A stretch of 64,000 bases of DNA from Lepidodermella squamata. Lineage: Eukaryota > Gastrotricha. The notes below the pieces were generated by a model. It ran no database searches. It saw only the letters and a program-made list of their open reading frames with translations, and was not told the origin of the DNA. The DNA lies in contig JBLDXI010000003.1 of NCBI GenBank assembly GCA_047495785.1, positions 992,001 to 1,056,000 of the forward strand, given 5' to 3'. This document shows positions 46,330 to 57,800 of the stretch, piece by piece (positions within the stretch are counted from its first letter, which is position 1; each line of letters opens with the position of its first letter). Position numbers and translations under genes: made by a program.

Positions 46330-48963
46330 TCACGAGCTCGCCGAACCAGCTGCTGCGCCTGCTGCCGAGCGAAGATTGCCCGAGACATAGACGGCAGCAG
46401 ATCTCCGACTTCCAAGGCCGATTCTATGCTGATGAAGAGTACCAGCGGCAGCAGTCATTACCATGCGCTCGATGCCACAATCCGGGTTGCAGAATCGAGC
46501 GATTCTGAAGTAGCCATTCTCACCCCAATGTTGGCCCCATGAGTTGTCCGCAATCTAAAATCGGTAATTTGTCACAATTTTGAAGTAAATCTTAACGCAA
46601 TTCTTACCCAATATTTGTAGGTCCGACCATTCGCAGCCGTTTCCTCTCCCCAGCCGACGACTCGGACTGAATGCAGACCCATTTGGCGGAACTGTGACGG
46701 CTTGTCATCGCTAGCTCGCGAGTATTCATAGATGCCAGATTTGTATAGGAAGAGATCTTCGCGAACGTTGAATACAGCTATCACAGGGCCGTTTCGCTTG
46801 ATTTCATACTGAATCTGCCGCTCCTCGGGCTTGATTAGCACCCAAGGCGTGGCAGTTGCTTTCCGCTCACGCGCGACATTGGCCGATTTCGGACAGGCTA
46901 CATCGCCGCGGTAATTGGGGCTTTCTCGCTGGGCGCGATGCGACTGGCGAATAAAGTCGAGGCACCACCTTTCCAAGCTGTGTTGACGTGTATAGCCAAC
47001 GGCGTCTTGGTGGGGCAGAAAGACTGGGAAACAACCCTCGGAAACGCTCCTGTAAACAACAATGAACTTTGACCCGTGTTTACAAAAATGACCTTGTTTT
47101 CGCACCCTCGTTCAGAGATAAAAAAAACCTACCACGCTTCATTGAAGCGTTTTTTATAGCTCGAGCCAGAATTTTTTGCATGAGCTAGTACGATAGCGTT
47201 AAAAACACGTTACTACCATTTTAGAGAACCCCAACCGGCTGTAATTATTTTTACTTCAAAACTCACTCGAATTGTCGCAAGAAACCGGTAGCTGCGTAGA
47301 TGTCCTTAGCAGCACAGAACGCTTCGCTAGGCTCCGTTCGGTTGTAGGCGGCCAAGCATGAAATTAAGAATTGCGGCGCGACTCGTTTTCTCAACATCTC
47401 TCGCTTGTGAATGGTCAAGCGGTCAGATAGAACAGCTGTTTACACAAACCACTAAAATTCCTGTATCAAGTTGGCAATTTTTTCAAACCTGTTGTAGAGA
47501 AGGCGTAGGAAACATTGCAATTTTGCTGATCGCGAACAGGATGTAGACCTCCTAGAGCTAACACTCTCTGCTCCTTTCTCCAGTCGAAACTTCTCTCAGG
47601 ATGGAACCGCCTCAAATCGTGATGAACTGTCTTATAGGCGTGTTCTGAGTTGCTTGGCAATAGGGTTCCCAACCGTTCGTTGAGGCCCTCTTTCAGGGTC
47701 TTGCCCCAGAAGAACGAGTAATTGGCTGCTCTCCAGCCTAATTGGCCGTTCTGGTTGAGTTCATTCACCTTGTCGATGAGGTCTGATCTCACCAAGCAGA
47801 CCTCATTGTCACATCTCCAGTTGAGAACATCACCAGTCTTGGCACATTTACTGTAGGAAAAAAACAGATTTGTTAAATAAAATGTCCGAATTTTGCGGCG
47901 GTAAAACTCCTTCAGACGAATTTCAAAAAATCATCAATGCATCTGAGGAAGAAAATGCCAAGGAAACGGCTGTCTTCAACGTTAAGTACTCAGATGAAGA
48001 GCTGAAATCTCGCCTGGAACCCGTTCAATTCTGCGTTGCTAGGGTAAGTTTGCCTTATAATACCGAAGTAATCTGTAATGAAATTGTCTTAGGAATGCGG
48101 CACAGAGCTTCCGGGAACCGGGAAGCTCCTACATGTTAAGGGAAATGGCCATTTCGCGTGCATTATTTGCTCGGCTAAGCTTTTCCATTCCGAAACCAAG
48201 TTTAATTCCGGAACTGGATGGCCGAGCTTCACGAGACCAGCCGGAGCCCTAAGATTTTTCAAGTAATGCATTTTTCATTTTTTCGGGAATTTGTCTAATT
48301 CTTGATTTTCAGGGATTATGCTATTGTTGGCCGCCCTAGGATTGAGGTGGTTTGCGGCAGTTGCGGTGCTCATCTAGGCCACGTTTTCGACGACGGACCG
48401 CAACCAGGCCAACTACGCTATTGCATCAACTCGATCTGTCTGAACTTTGTGGAAGAACCTACCACAGATTGCAATTCTGCTTGACTTCTTGATTCATTTC
48501 ATAGCGGCGCCCGTTGAACAGGCAATTGTCTAAATTGAAGAGGGAATAAATAAAATTGAGATTCAGAAATGTACATGCGTCATTTACTTTTCAATTCGCC
48601 CTTGCAGTAAGACCGGTAGTCAGGGCAGCAGTCCGAATGTTGCGGAGTCTCGCAGAATTCATCACAATAGCACGTCCAGTTGTACTTGCGAACGAACCGC
48701 GAGCAGTCGTCGACTCTCCGCGTACAGCACTGCGGAAGATGGGGCAGGCGAGCTGGGAGCTCGCAGAAAGGCTGCCCAGCGAATTCATCCAAGATATCCT
48801 GAGGCAGGTAGACTTTAACGGGCGATTCTTTGTAGTAGCCATGGTGCGACGCGCTTGTCGAGCTGGCTTGCGCCAGTACCAGCAGGGCAACGCAGCAGAG
48901 GCTTATCAGCATCGAGGCGGGCTTGTCACGAGGCAGTAATTTCAGCGATAATGCTATGTTCAT
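46330..48963 (-). CDS. Tubulointerstitial nephritis antigen-like protein (inactive cathepsin fold)
   Basis: Six exons, all phase-matched: 48963-48588, 48529-48463, 47850-47489, 47435-47267, 47049-46608, 46554-46330 (546 residues). Signal peptide, then a somatomedin-B-type Cys domain ([19 protein letters not shown]), a VWC-like Cys segment ([10 protein letters not shown]...NCNLCKCAK...WRCDNEVC), the TINAG-type [19 protein letters not shown] motif, and a papain-fold domain. At the active-site Cys position the sequence is [10 protein letters not shown], with Ser replacing Cys, as in vertebrate TINAG proteins, so peptidase activity is not expected; the His region reads [12 protein letters not shown] and the Asn region [14 protein letters not shown]. 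The usual GCxGG box is also lost. TINAG-like proteins are secreted matrix proteins binding integrins and collagen. The start could be the second Met (48912), nearer the signal peptide. Confidence 0.85.
47882..48484 (+). CDS. msrB: Methionine-R-sulfoxide reductase B, nested in an intron of the TINAG-like gene
   Basis: Exons 47882-48043, 48093-48262, 48313-48484 give about 167 residues. SelR motifs are intact: [19 protein letters not shown] and [16 protein letters not shown] (two CxxC zinc pairs), [15 protein letters not shown], and [11 protein letters not shown] with the catalytic Cys (not selenocysteine). It reduces methionine-R-sulfoxide in oxidised proteins. Introns are about 50 bp. The gene lies on the strand opposite the TINAG-like gene, starting inside the latter's third intron and crossing into its second coding exon. 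No organelle-targeting peptide is obvious, suggesting a cytosolic or nuclear form. AATAAA-type signals at about 48546-48554 suit its polyadenylation, placing the 3' UTR across the whole host exon. Confidence 0.9.
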
Positions 48964-49038
48964 TTATTTAATAGTTATCACATTGAACTCTCTCATCTGC
49001 AACATTTGCCTAGAAAAATAGAAATCAAAATATAAATT

Positions 49039-49377
49039 CTAGAGACTCGCAAGGACCGAAAATTCATATACAAAAGTATCTTCATGGATCGTGATGGGTC
49101 TGGTCAACAAAATGGGCCTGATGTTTGCAAGCACTGGAGCGTGGCGCAAGACATGACCGGATACAGGAGATAAACAGACCCCATCAAGGATAAGAGTTTG
49201 AACCGGCTCTGTATAAGATGCTCTTATGTTATATCCACAGATTACAGGTATATTGCCTCTTGAAATGCTGCCCTCAGCCGTGCAGTCTACATTCAAGTAA
49301 ACATCAGCTGATTGAAATGGATACAATCCGACGAGAGCACTGTATCTCCGTCCATCACTCCACTTTAGGATGGTCAC
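49039..49377 (-). CDS. Hypothetical exon or protein, about 110 aa
   Basis: Open frame encoding TILKWSDGRRYSALVGLYPF...VYLNVDCTAEG...ILDGVCLSP, with an acceptor-like AG just before the first residues (upstream TTTAAAGAAAGTAAACATCAG). No domain recognised; four Cys suggest an extracellular protein. It could be the last exon of a gene whose 5' part is not visible. Weak similarity around DGR to the ORF at 12211-12516. Confidence 0.35.
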   Translation of the reverse strand: MTILKWSDGRRYSALVGLYPFQSADVYLNVDCTAEGSISRGNIPVICGYNIRASYTEPVQTLILDGVCLSPVSGHVLRHAPVLANIRPILLTRPITIHEDTFVYEFSVLASL

Positions 49378-49439
49378 CTGATGTTTACTTTCTTTAAAAT
49401 AAAGAATCCATCCATAAGAAAGACACAGGCGCCTTAAGG

Positions 49440-52400
49440 CTTAGAAGCTACAGCTCCTTTGTGGATAGAGGCGGCCGCTAAGACTAGATATCAAACTTCA
49501 AAGGTTCTATGATCCAAGTTCTTTCAAAAGTCAAAGAAAGTTTCAGTTAAGGAACTGGTCTAAAAGTCTGTTGAGAATGGAGCTTCTGCTCAATCCATGA
49601 GGGAAGCTCCGATCCTGATTTTAACCAAAAATGGTTCATTCTCAGTCTTGTCTATGAGGCCTGATCCATTCTTTCCTGGGATCCATCCAAGGAATGAGAA
49701 GGAACAAAGAATTAATGGCTCTTTTCGGGATCAATCAATCATAGAGAAGGATTCTCATCGATGCTACATCGATCCAATGATCCTATTAAAGGGTTGGCTC
49801 ATTCAGTTATAGAGATTAGGAAAAGGCAAAAATCCTGCGATGCAAAATACTGATTTTCTGCAAAATCAGGTATTGGGCGCTTCAGACGTTTTTTCACAGT
49901 AACACAGTCTCAAGCGCAGAGAGTAAGAGGTAAGTCATTGTTAGAAAAAAACCAAAAAAAGGATGAGTCGGTCTTGGAATGCTTTGACTCAGGGCTTTGC
50001 GACTCGTTGAAAGTGGGTTCAGTAAGGCCTCGAGAATCCGGATGCCCTTTCAAGATCTAAGGTTACGCTAGTTCCGGGGCCTGCTAGTCGAAGGATACAG
50101 AGGGCGAGTGAAAGCTGGAGAGTCGCTGGCAGGAAACGGCATTATAATACCCCACTCTCGGGGGTTTTTATTTACATCGGCGAAAGAGAGGACGATGCCA
50201 TTTGAAAAAGTGACACGGCGATGACTTCTGGAGACAATAATGTAAATAATGAAAAAAGGTAATAACTCGCATCAGCAAAGGCAGCAGGCACCAAGTGGGA
50301 GGGAGCCGGGCGCGATGATGGGCCGCTAATAATAGTAATAATAATAACGATAATATGCGCGTCGTTTTTCTTGTCGCGCGCGCGCGCTCAACACCAAAAA
50401 GTTGCGCGCGCTTTATTAAACGCAGTAATAATGCGCGCGAAATCACTTTATCGCGCGCTCGCGCAGGCTAATGGCACACGCGCAGCAGCAAGTAAACAAA
50501 AACGCGGCAGAGTTGAATGGCTATGAAAAGATGGCTCGCATGCTTGTATCTCATGACAGCGGCCGTAGGGACGATACGCAAAAAGTGTAAAAATATATAG
50601 TATCGCCGGCTATAGGTTAACTATACGAATATAACGGGTGTAACCAGCGTGTTTATTACCCTACTGTGTGGCCTCTCTACGCGACATGTATACATTGTCA
50701 ACGTGCGGAAAATGTTGATGATGATGATGATTTGAAGGCTAAACAAAGCGGATCAAAACGCGAAACAAAAGACGTCGTCGAGTACGTATTGATAAGGCCC
50801 CGGATAGCTCGACACTTGGCCCCGCCTAATATAAACAGCTTCGGAGCGATACACAGACGCATAAAAAAACGACGAGCGGCGCCTTAAAAAATCTGCCGAG
50901 CAAACAGCGGCGCCTCTGTCTGTATATTTATCATCGCTTTCTCGAGTATTGATGTAAGACAGTCAAGAGTTAGTCCGCGGCTACTCATTTGCATAAACCG
51001 AAGCCGCGCTAGGTGTGAACAACCACACGCAGGTGCGCGATCGAGTGCGATCATGCGTGACGCGCAACGGAAACCGAGCGCATCTTTTTCCGTGTAAATA
51101 TTATATGCCTATACATTTCGCGCTCTCAAACCAGACAAAAAATTAGAAAATAACATTAAATCAATGAAAAAATAATCGAGACCCTAAGAAACGAGAATCT
51201 GGGTTCGTTTTAGTTATCCTATTTTTCGAGGAACAAAACCTTGGCCACAATTCCAACTTGTATAGCCTTCTATAGAAATTTCAAGGATTGGATCCAAAGT
51301 TGACGTGGGCATGGCCAATGCGAGGGACGCAATTTATATAAATTAGGGGAATTTTCGAAAAGGTTGCAAGAACTTGCAAAACTTGGAGGGGACCTTTCTC
51401 AAAAAACAAGCCAAGTATTTCAATAATTTTAAGGTTTTTTATCTATTTTTTTGCTCTATAAGAATTTTGCTCTACAATTAAGTCCTGGATAATTTAGTAA
51501 CGAATAGGATGTATAAAATACATTATTATGTGGTATATTTTATCTATTTCTACATACCTAATTTTTCAAATCGAACTTGATTTTTCACGATTTATTAGGT
51601 TTTCCTGGTTAGGGTAGGGTTAGGGTTAGGGTTATTTTCTTAAACTTGTGCAAATAGGAAAAAAGCAACACATAATTATAGGTAAAATATACCACATAGT
51701 TAATTAGGGTAAGGGTTAGGGTTAGGGTTAGGGTTAGGGTTAGGGTTGGCAAATTTAACGTTTCATAACCAGAAAATGACAGAAAAATTTGAATATTTGA
51801 AAAATTTTCATGGTAATTAAAATGGAGGTGATATTTCCAAGAAAATTGCACCCTATAATTTACAAGAGAGGACCATATTAGCAAAATGAAAAAACGCACC
51901 TAAAATTAGGAAAAAAATGTAAGAAAAAAATCGGGAATTTATTTATTGTAAGGGGTAAAAAATTTACGGCGTTTTTTCTGTTTCCCGCCAAATGTTTTAA
52001 AATAACAGGAAAAATGCGACGATTCATATTGAATTCTCTAGGGTTGAAAAAAAATCGCAGCAGAGATTGAACGGAAAGTTTACACTGCGAATCTTGACCT
52101 CAAATCGATAACAAGGCCCGCCTGTTGGTTAGGTTATAGTTAAGACACATCGAATAAAATAACAACACGGATTGCGCGCCAGTTTTTTCCGCAACAGATG
52201 ATAATAATAATAACACCGATTAATAATAAAAATAAGGGCGCCGGCCGCGCGGGTTGGGTTAATAGCGGGCATCACATCATTATTATACATGGCCACCACA
52301 CGCGCAAAAGAGTGGCCACTTCGCGCTATAGCCGGGCAAAGGCTCGGCCAGCAGAAAATAGGCGCGCAATTTTATTGTTGCGCGCATTGATAACCCGCAC

Positions 52401-54820
52401 GATGATGCGCGTTGTTACAAGTTATTAGCTGCCGCAAAAACATTGCGCGCAAAAATATATATATTCTATATTTTTTGACGTGCGCGCTTTTACTATCATT
52501 GTAACAAATTTTCTATCATAGGTAACAATGCCGCCACATCGCATGCGCCGCTTCGCCCAACAGCTGCCGGCTAGGTTGTTATTTTTCATTCTTAGTTTTT
52601 AGGTATATCAAGCGCACCAGTAGGTAATAAGCAGCGGCGGCTATTTAGCGCAATTTGTAATGGTCGATTGAGATGGATAGAGCGAAAATTTTCACACACT
52701 AATAGTATAATCAGAACCAGGCGCGAAAAAAGTCAGTACTGGTAACAGGTGAAAAATTGAAAAATGCAAAATAAATTATTTAAATTTCCCTGCTATCCAT
52801 GGTCTTCATTTTTAAGGTGGATAGAGCTCAAATTATAATCTAAATTCGAGGGAAATCTGTTGAGTTTTAGTCCCACTATAAAATCTAGCGGAGGAATAAA
52901 AAAAATCTGGGAAAATTCGGTCCAGGCAGGTAAAATACCGAAAATTACCGAATCGAATACCATCGGGTTTTTCCGGGTTTTCTCGGAATTGTTTCGATCA
53001 AGTCGCGATTGAAGGTTAGGAGGGGTTAGGAGAGGAAGGTTGGGTAGGTTTAATTTCAGAAAAATATATAAATATAGCTCGCAAAACTATTATCAAATTA
53101 GAAAATGGTTATCGGACACCCTGTAATAAGATGACAGAGGTTAAATATGCCACAATGCGTAATAATTAGATTAGCCACCTTGTAAAAAAAGCTTCTTGTA
53201 ACAATAAGCCCGAAAATATGTAAGGTCGTGATTTGACCACGGTTGAATGGCCGTGAAACAATGCGGTGTATCAACCGAGGCGAGTTCGAAAAATCGTTAC
53301 ATTGAACAAACAAGCGGCGTGACCTCAACGCAAAAAATCAAGGTCATGCAGTATATAATATTATAATCTATAATCTATAAGCTGTAATTATTGATAAATA
53401 ATAATAAGCCGCGTTTTGCGCTGTAATTATGAATGGCGTGGCTGTAGTTTATTTAGGGACAATAATATAATAGCATTAATTGCTATTATTGCTACGCACT
53501 CGGTAACCGTGATTAGGCCTGCTCACGGTATAAATAATCCGATATTTGCCCTGAGACGCGCGGCGGGATGAGCAGCCGCGCAGGCCTCTAGTATTAGGCA
53601 CAAGATCGAACAACAATGACAATAGGGCATAAGCTAAACAAGCGATGCGACACATTCGGTTTTAGATGTGTCCACGCGCGCGCTTCTACGGAAAAGGTAG
53701 TGGAGACGCCTCTCGTTTTCTTTCAGCCGTTGCCGTTGTTTATCGCCACTATACGCGCGTGTTGACACAACTCTTTTGACGCGCTGTCACCAGCGCAGCC
53801 AAACGATACCGAGGTAATGGGTAATGGCTTTCGGCCAGAAACCACCGAAAAACCGCTCCCGAACATATGGCGGGCGGTTGTGCGGCTTTTAGCCTGCGCA
53901 CACACACACGCGCGTGCGTTGCCAGCGAACCTGAAAAAGGTGACCCGTTAATGGCGCGACGAGGGCCGGTTAATATAGCAGCCGTGTCTCATATAGCTGC
54001 GTGTATCGTTTTTGCGTTGTATCATCCCACCGCTGTTCACACAATTACGGTGTAATAAATATTCGCAAAAATAAGGAACAGAAGCTGCAACGGGTAAATA
54101 ATCATGTTTAGTCACCTTGAGCGACTAATTTATTATTATTATTTTTCCAATATTTTTTCGGCGTGAAAAGATGATGTGGTGGTATAAAAATTCCCGGGCG
54201 TAAACAACTCTTTATTTCCGAATATAAATACGACAATTAATTCGAATGCCATCGGAATTATTTCGTCTTCTCGTAAAAAGTGTGAAAATGCGCGCACCTG
54301 TTATTAGTGCGTCACACTCGAGTCGCGCGCGTGCGCTCATTTCGAGACGCGCACTCGAATATATCAGCAGCATGCCTCTCGCGAATCGATCAGCTGTCAT
54401 GGATAAACAACGACGAGAGCTTGCCTAAATTCTTGAACTCTTCGCCCGGTTCATTTCTCCGGTATCAACATTCGGTGCAAAACGCGGCCAAAACATTTTC
54501 GATATTCGTATTTATTTTATTCAGAAAATTCGTAAATATTCGTAAATAATAATTAAAAAAAAACCGTGTAAATTACAGAGATCGGTGAAGGTCAAAGAGG
54601 TGTGGCAAGATCAACAATCGATAATATTATCACATTTTTTGATCGGAAAAAATCAGGAAAAATATCACAAAAAGTGGACAGCATAGCAAAAAATTGTGAG
54701 ACTGGAATAAATATTCACATATCATATTTTCTTGAAACAAAAATTAAAAATCTCAAAATTTTTTAATAATCAGAAATGCCGAGAAAACAATATTTTTCAA
54801 AAATGTCAGTGAATTTTTTT
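49440..54820. other. Gene-free stretch of atypical composition
   Basis: No coding exon is convincing. From about 50160 to 54500 the sequence has long CG-alternating runs (GCGCGCGCGC at several places), ATAATAATAA runs and many palindromic CG/TA tracts, unlike the flanks. Between 49440 and 50160 a differently textured stretch begins near a GCGGCCGC site (about 49472); its ORF at 49597-49812 has no recognised domain. TTAGGG arrays lie at 51609-51640 and 51704-51748. Confidence 0.5.
51604..51748. repeat. Interstitial (TTAGGG)n arrays
   Basis: Two short tracts of near-perfect TTAGGG (51609-51640 and 51704-51748) separated by 65 bp of AT-rich sequence. Part of the spacer (GGTAAAATATACCACATA) is an inverted copy of 51527-51547. 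Confidence 0.85.
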
Positions 54821-57800
54821 TCAAATCCATTCCGAAGCTCCACTGTTATCGTCCTTGGTCGGATCCAAATAAGCCGAAAATTCGGTAATAACCCGAATTG
54901 GCAGAAATCGATCAGTTAACGAATCCGGCGGGACAGGATTAGAAGTGACAACAATGAATTTAAAACCAGCCATGCGGGCTATATTGAACGAATTCGGGTT
55001 ATATTCGTTCCCGTCAGATTTTTTCACGAGATCCAAATAAATTTCCTCATGAATAAAAGTGCGTTTTTTAATCAAAAGATCCAGCAAATCTTTTTTGATT
55101 TCGTCGAATCGAACGCGCACACTCGTGTCGAAAATCGAGTCGAATTCAAGCAGGTCCAGCACGAACGGTTTGCCGTAGCGAACCGCGCCTAGCAAGCCGA
55201 GTCGAATAGCTTCGGATCGCATTTCGTTCGGGTGCAACGCGTGGATGTAGTTGGTATCGCGGTAGCGCAGGAAAGTCGCAGCCTGGCCGGACGGGTCGAT
55301 AAGCAGCGGCCATTTGTCGGAGCGAGACAGCTTGTCGCCGATATCCAGAATCAACACGTCGTCCAATTCGCGTAAATTCACCTAAAAATCAGAGTTTTAA
55401 TTTAATAAATAATTCTAGTTGATTATTAGAAATTTACCTTATCATAATTAGGACTAGAATACACACTGATTTAACTAATTAATTAATTAATTAATTTTAT
55501 TATATTAATTTATTTATTTACTAATTATTTTGTCTTTCTTCCTCTCTTATGTCAAAAGTATCTTCGAATGGCAATGAAATTTCTTATTGAGCAACTGTTA
55601 CGAACTTCACTTGCTGAAAGCTTTAACTCAATGCCATTCGAAGATGCATGGTCTGCTGTTATATATTCAACTTTCTTCGATGAAAAATATCGCTCATCAC
55701 AGGTTTCGAAATCACATCAAGTCGGTAGAGCGTTGAGATACGACGCAGAAAAACGTTTAGTGTTAAAGCAACGAGTGGCCGATGATACTTACGAGTATCA
55801 GTGCAACATCGACGGCTGCACGGCTGTTATCAAAACCTACACCTCTAGTGGTCGGATCGCTTCGACTTTGAATCGGCATATTGCTAGCAAGCATGTTGAG
55901 GTATGGCTCGAAGCCGCACGCAAGGGCGAGGCTAAGCCGCGAAAGCAGGATCGAAAAAGTTTGCTCGGTAATTTTGTTATCGTCAATCATGAGCCATTTT
56001 AGTTTTTAGTAAAAATCATAGAAAAAATCTGAACGAAAATAAGTGAAACTGTCGGCAAAAGGCAGAATGAACTGGTCGACAGTTTTCTCTCCATCGCCCA
56101 TTCTATTTTCCTCAAAGCTATCGCGTTCAATTGTCACGCAGGCATTTGGGGCTCAAAAGCGCAGCACTCGTTCCTAGGGCTGAACGTTGAGTTCATATCC
56201 GATTAAATGAAACGCTTCCGATTCACAGCCGATCATCTATATTTTCCTGGTCATTTTCAGCCTTTAAACCTTTAGTTGAAAATACGAATCGGAAAGTACG
56301 ATCCTGAAACTGATCCCATGACTCGATTCCTCGACCCGCTTGGCACAACCGAATTTAGGATGGCTCCTTGCAACTCGCCATGCAATTCCTTAACACTTTA
56401 CGCGCCGGGGTCCTGGCGAGAAGCCATTCCTGTGTCGCCGGGGTATTTTCGACGTGCCGACCAAAAAATTCGACCCCCATATTATGATATTTTCTGGCAG
56501 AGGACAGAATTCTAAGACCATTGGTCGATGTCCCGAATTTTTTTGACTCATCCTTATTACGTAATGTTCAAAAAACCATTACGCACATTTGCGTATGCGG
56601 CGCCAGGCGGTAGAACGAATACGCACATGTGCGTATATGGCTATTCGCTTCAAATTGTGTTTACGCACCTATGCGTATACGGCGCTAGGTTGAAGACTGT
56701 GATTGAAGACCGTATACGCATATTTGCGTATACGGCGCCACGCAGATGTTGCAGCTAGCAGGTGTGGGAGAAAGCATACTTTTTTAATTTCACTCATTTC
56801 TCTCTACTATTTCGAATAATGTCACGCGTCAAACAACTTAACGCCATCGCTACTGCATTTCTTGAACTTAGTTCATCCTCCAAGAATGATGATAAGGAAA
56901 GTGATCCTGATTTTGTCACTGAGCGAATACCCCGACGGCGGCCCCAACGGCGACGAGCCGCATCTGTTGCTTTTGATCAAATTTGATGGCCTTATTGTTT
57001 TCCAATTTTTTGCTGATCGCAGCTGGTTTGTAAAAATTTGAATCATCATTGATTTCATATTTTGAAATATGGCGAATCAGATAGTTCAGAAATAAAAAAT
57101 TCAGCGATAACAGAAAATCGATAACCGATAATCGATAATCGATAATCAGTGATTTCTTGAGTGAAAATGCATTTTTTGGTGATTTTGACAACAAATTTGA
57201 AAACTAAAGGTGTGAATTGACTTTGGACTACTGTTAACTAATTTCTCAAAGCGATGGGTAGGGCAAAAAAAAATCGCAAAGAAGCCTCACTCATGGATAC
57301 GCACATTTGCGTATATGGCTATATTCTGCAAAAATCTGCATACTCACATGTGCGTATATGGCTATTCTCTGCAAATTTTCGTATACGCAAATGTGCGTAT
57401 ACGGCGCGTAAAGTGTTAAACAACACAACCCTGCTGACCGGTCCCGTTCAATCCCTAATCAGTATCTCTGAGAACCTCGTGACGGCAATCTTGTGTTAAG
57501 TATTTTTGGAGGCGAAAGCGAGAACACTGCATCAACGCTCATTCAGGCTACATGGCCTTTGCAACATGGGGTCCCGTGACCCGCGAATTGCTGTTTACTC
57601 ATAAATTGGTGCCAAACCCACCTGTCGCCGCGCTCCCCAACAAGCGGTCGAAGGTGCCCATTGTAGGCCAGTACTAGCTCCGAAGAAATCGAATGCTCGA
57701 AAGCAGCCCGTGGCCCCGAGTGCAAGCGCTGCCGAAGATGTCCAAGGTGGCCAAGTCAAAAAAGCCGAGATATCTTTCTCAAAGTGCCAAAGGCGGCTTA

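Noticed and set aside
49597-49812. 71-codon ORF with protein-like text (MREAPILILTKNGSF)
   Set aside because: Considered as a fragment of organellar or contaminant origin, but I could not assign it to any gene, so no function is claimed.
51609-51899. Minus-strand ORF rich in Leu-Thr repeats
   Set aside because: It is simply the translation of the TTAGGG array.
56528-56758. ORF with repeated CVYG/FAY segments
   Set aside because: The repeats are translations of the palindromic DNA units, not a protein repeat.
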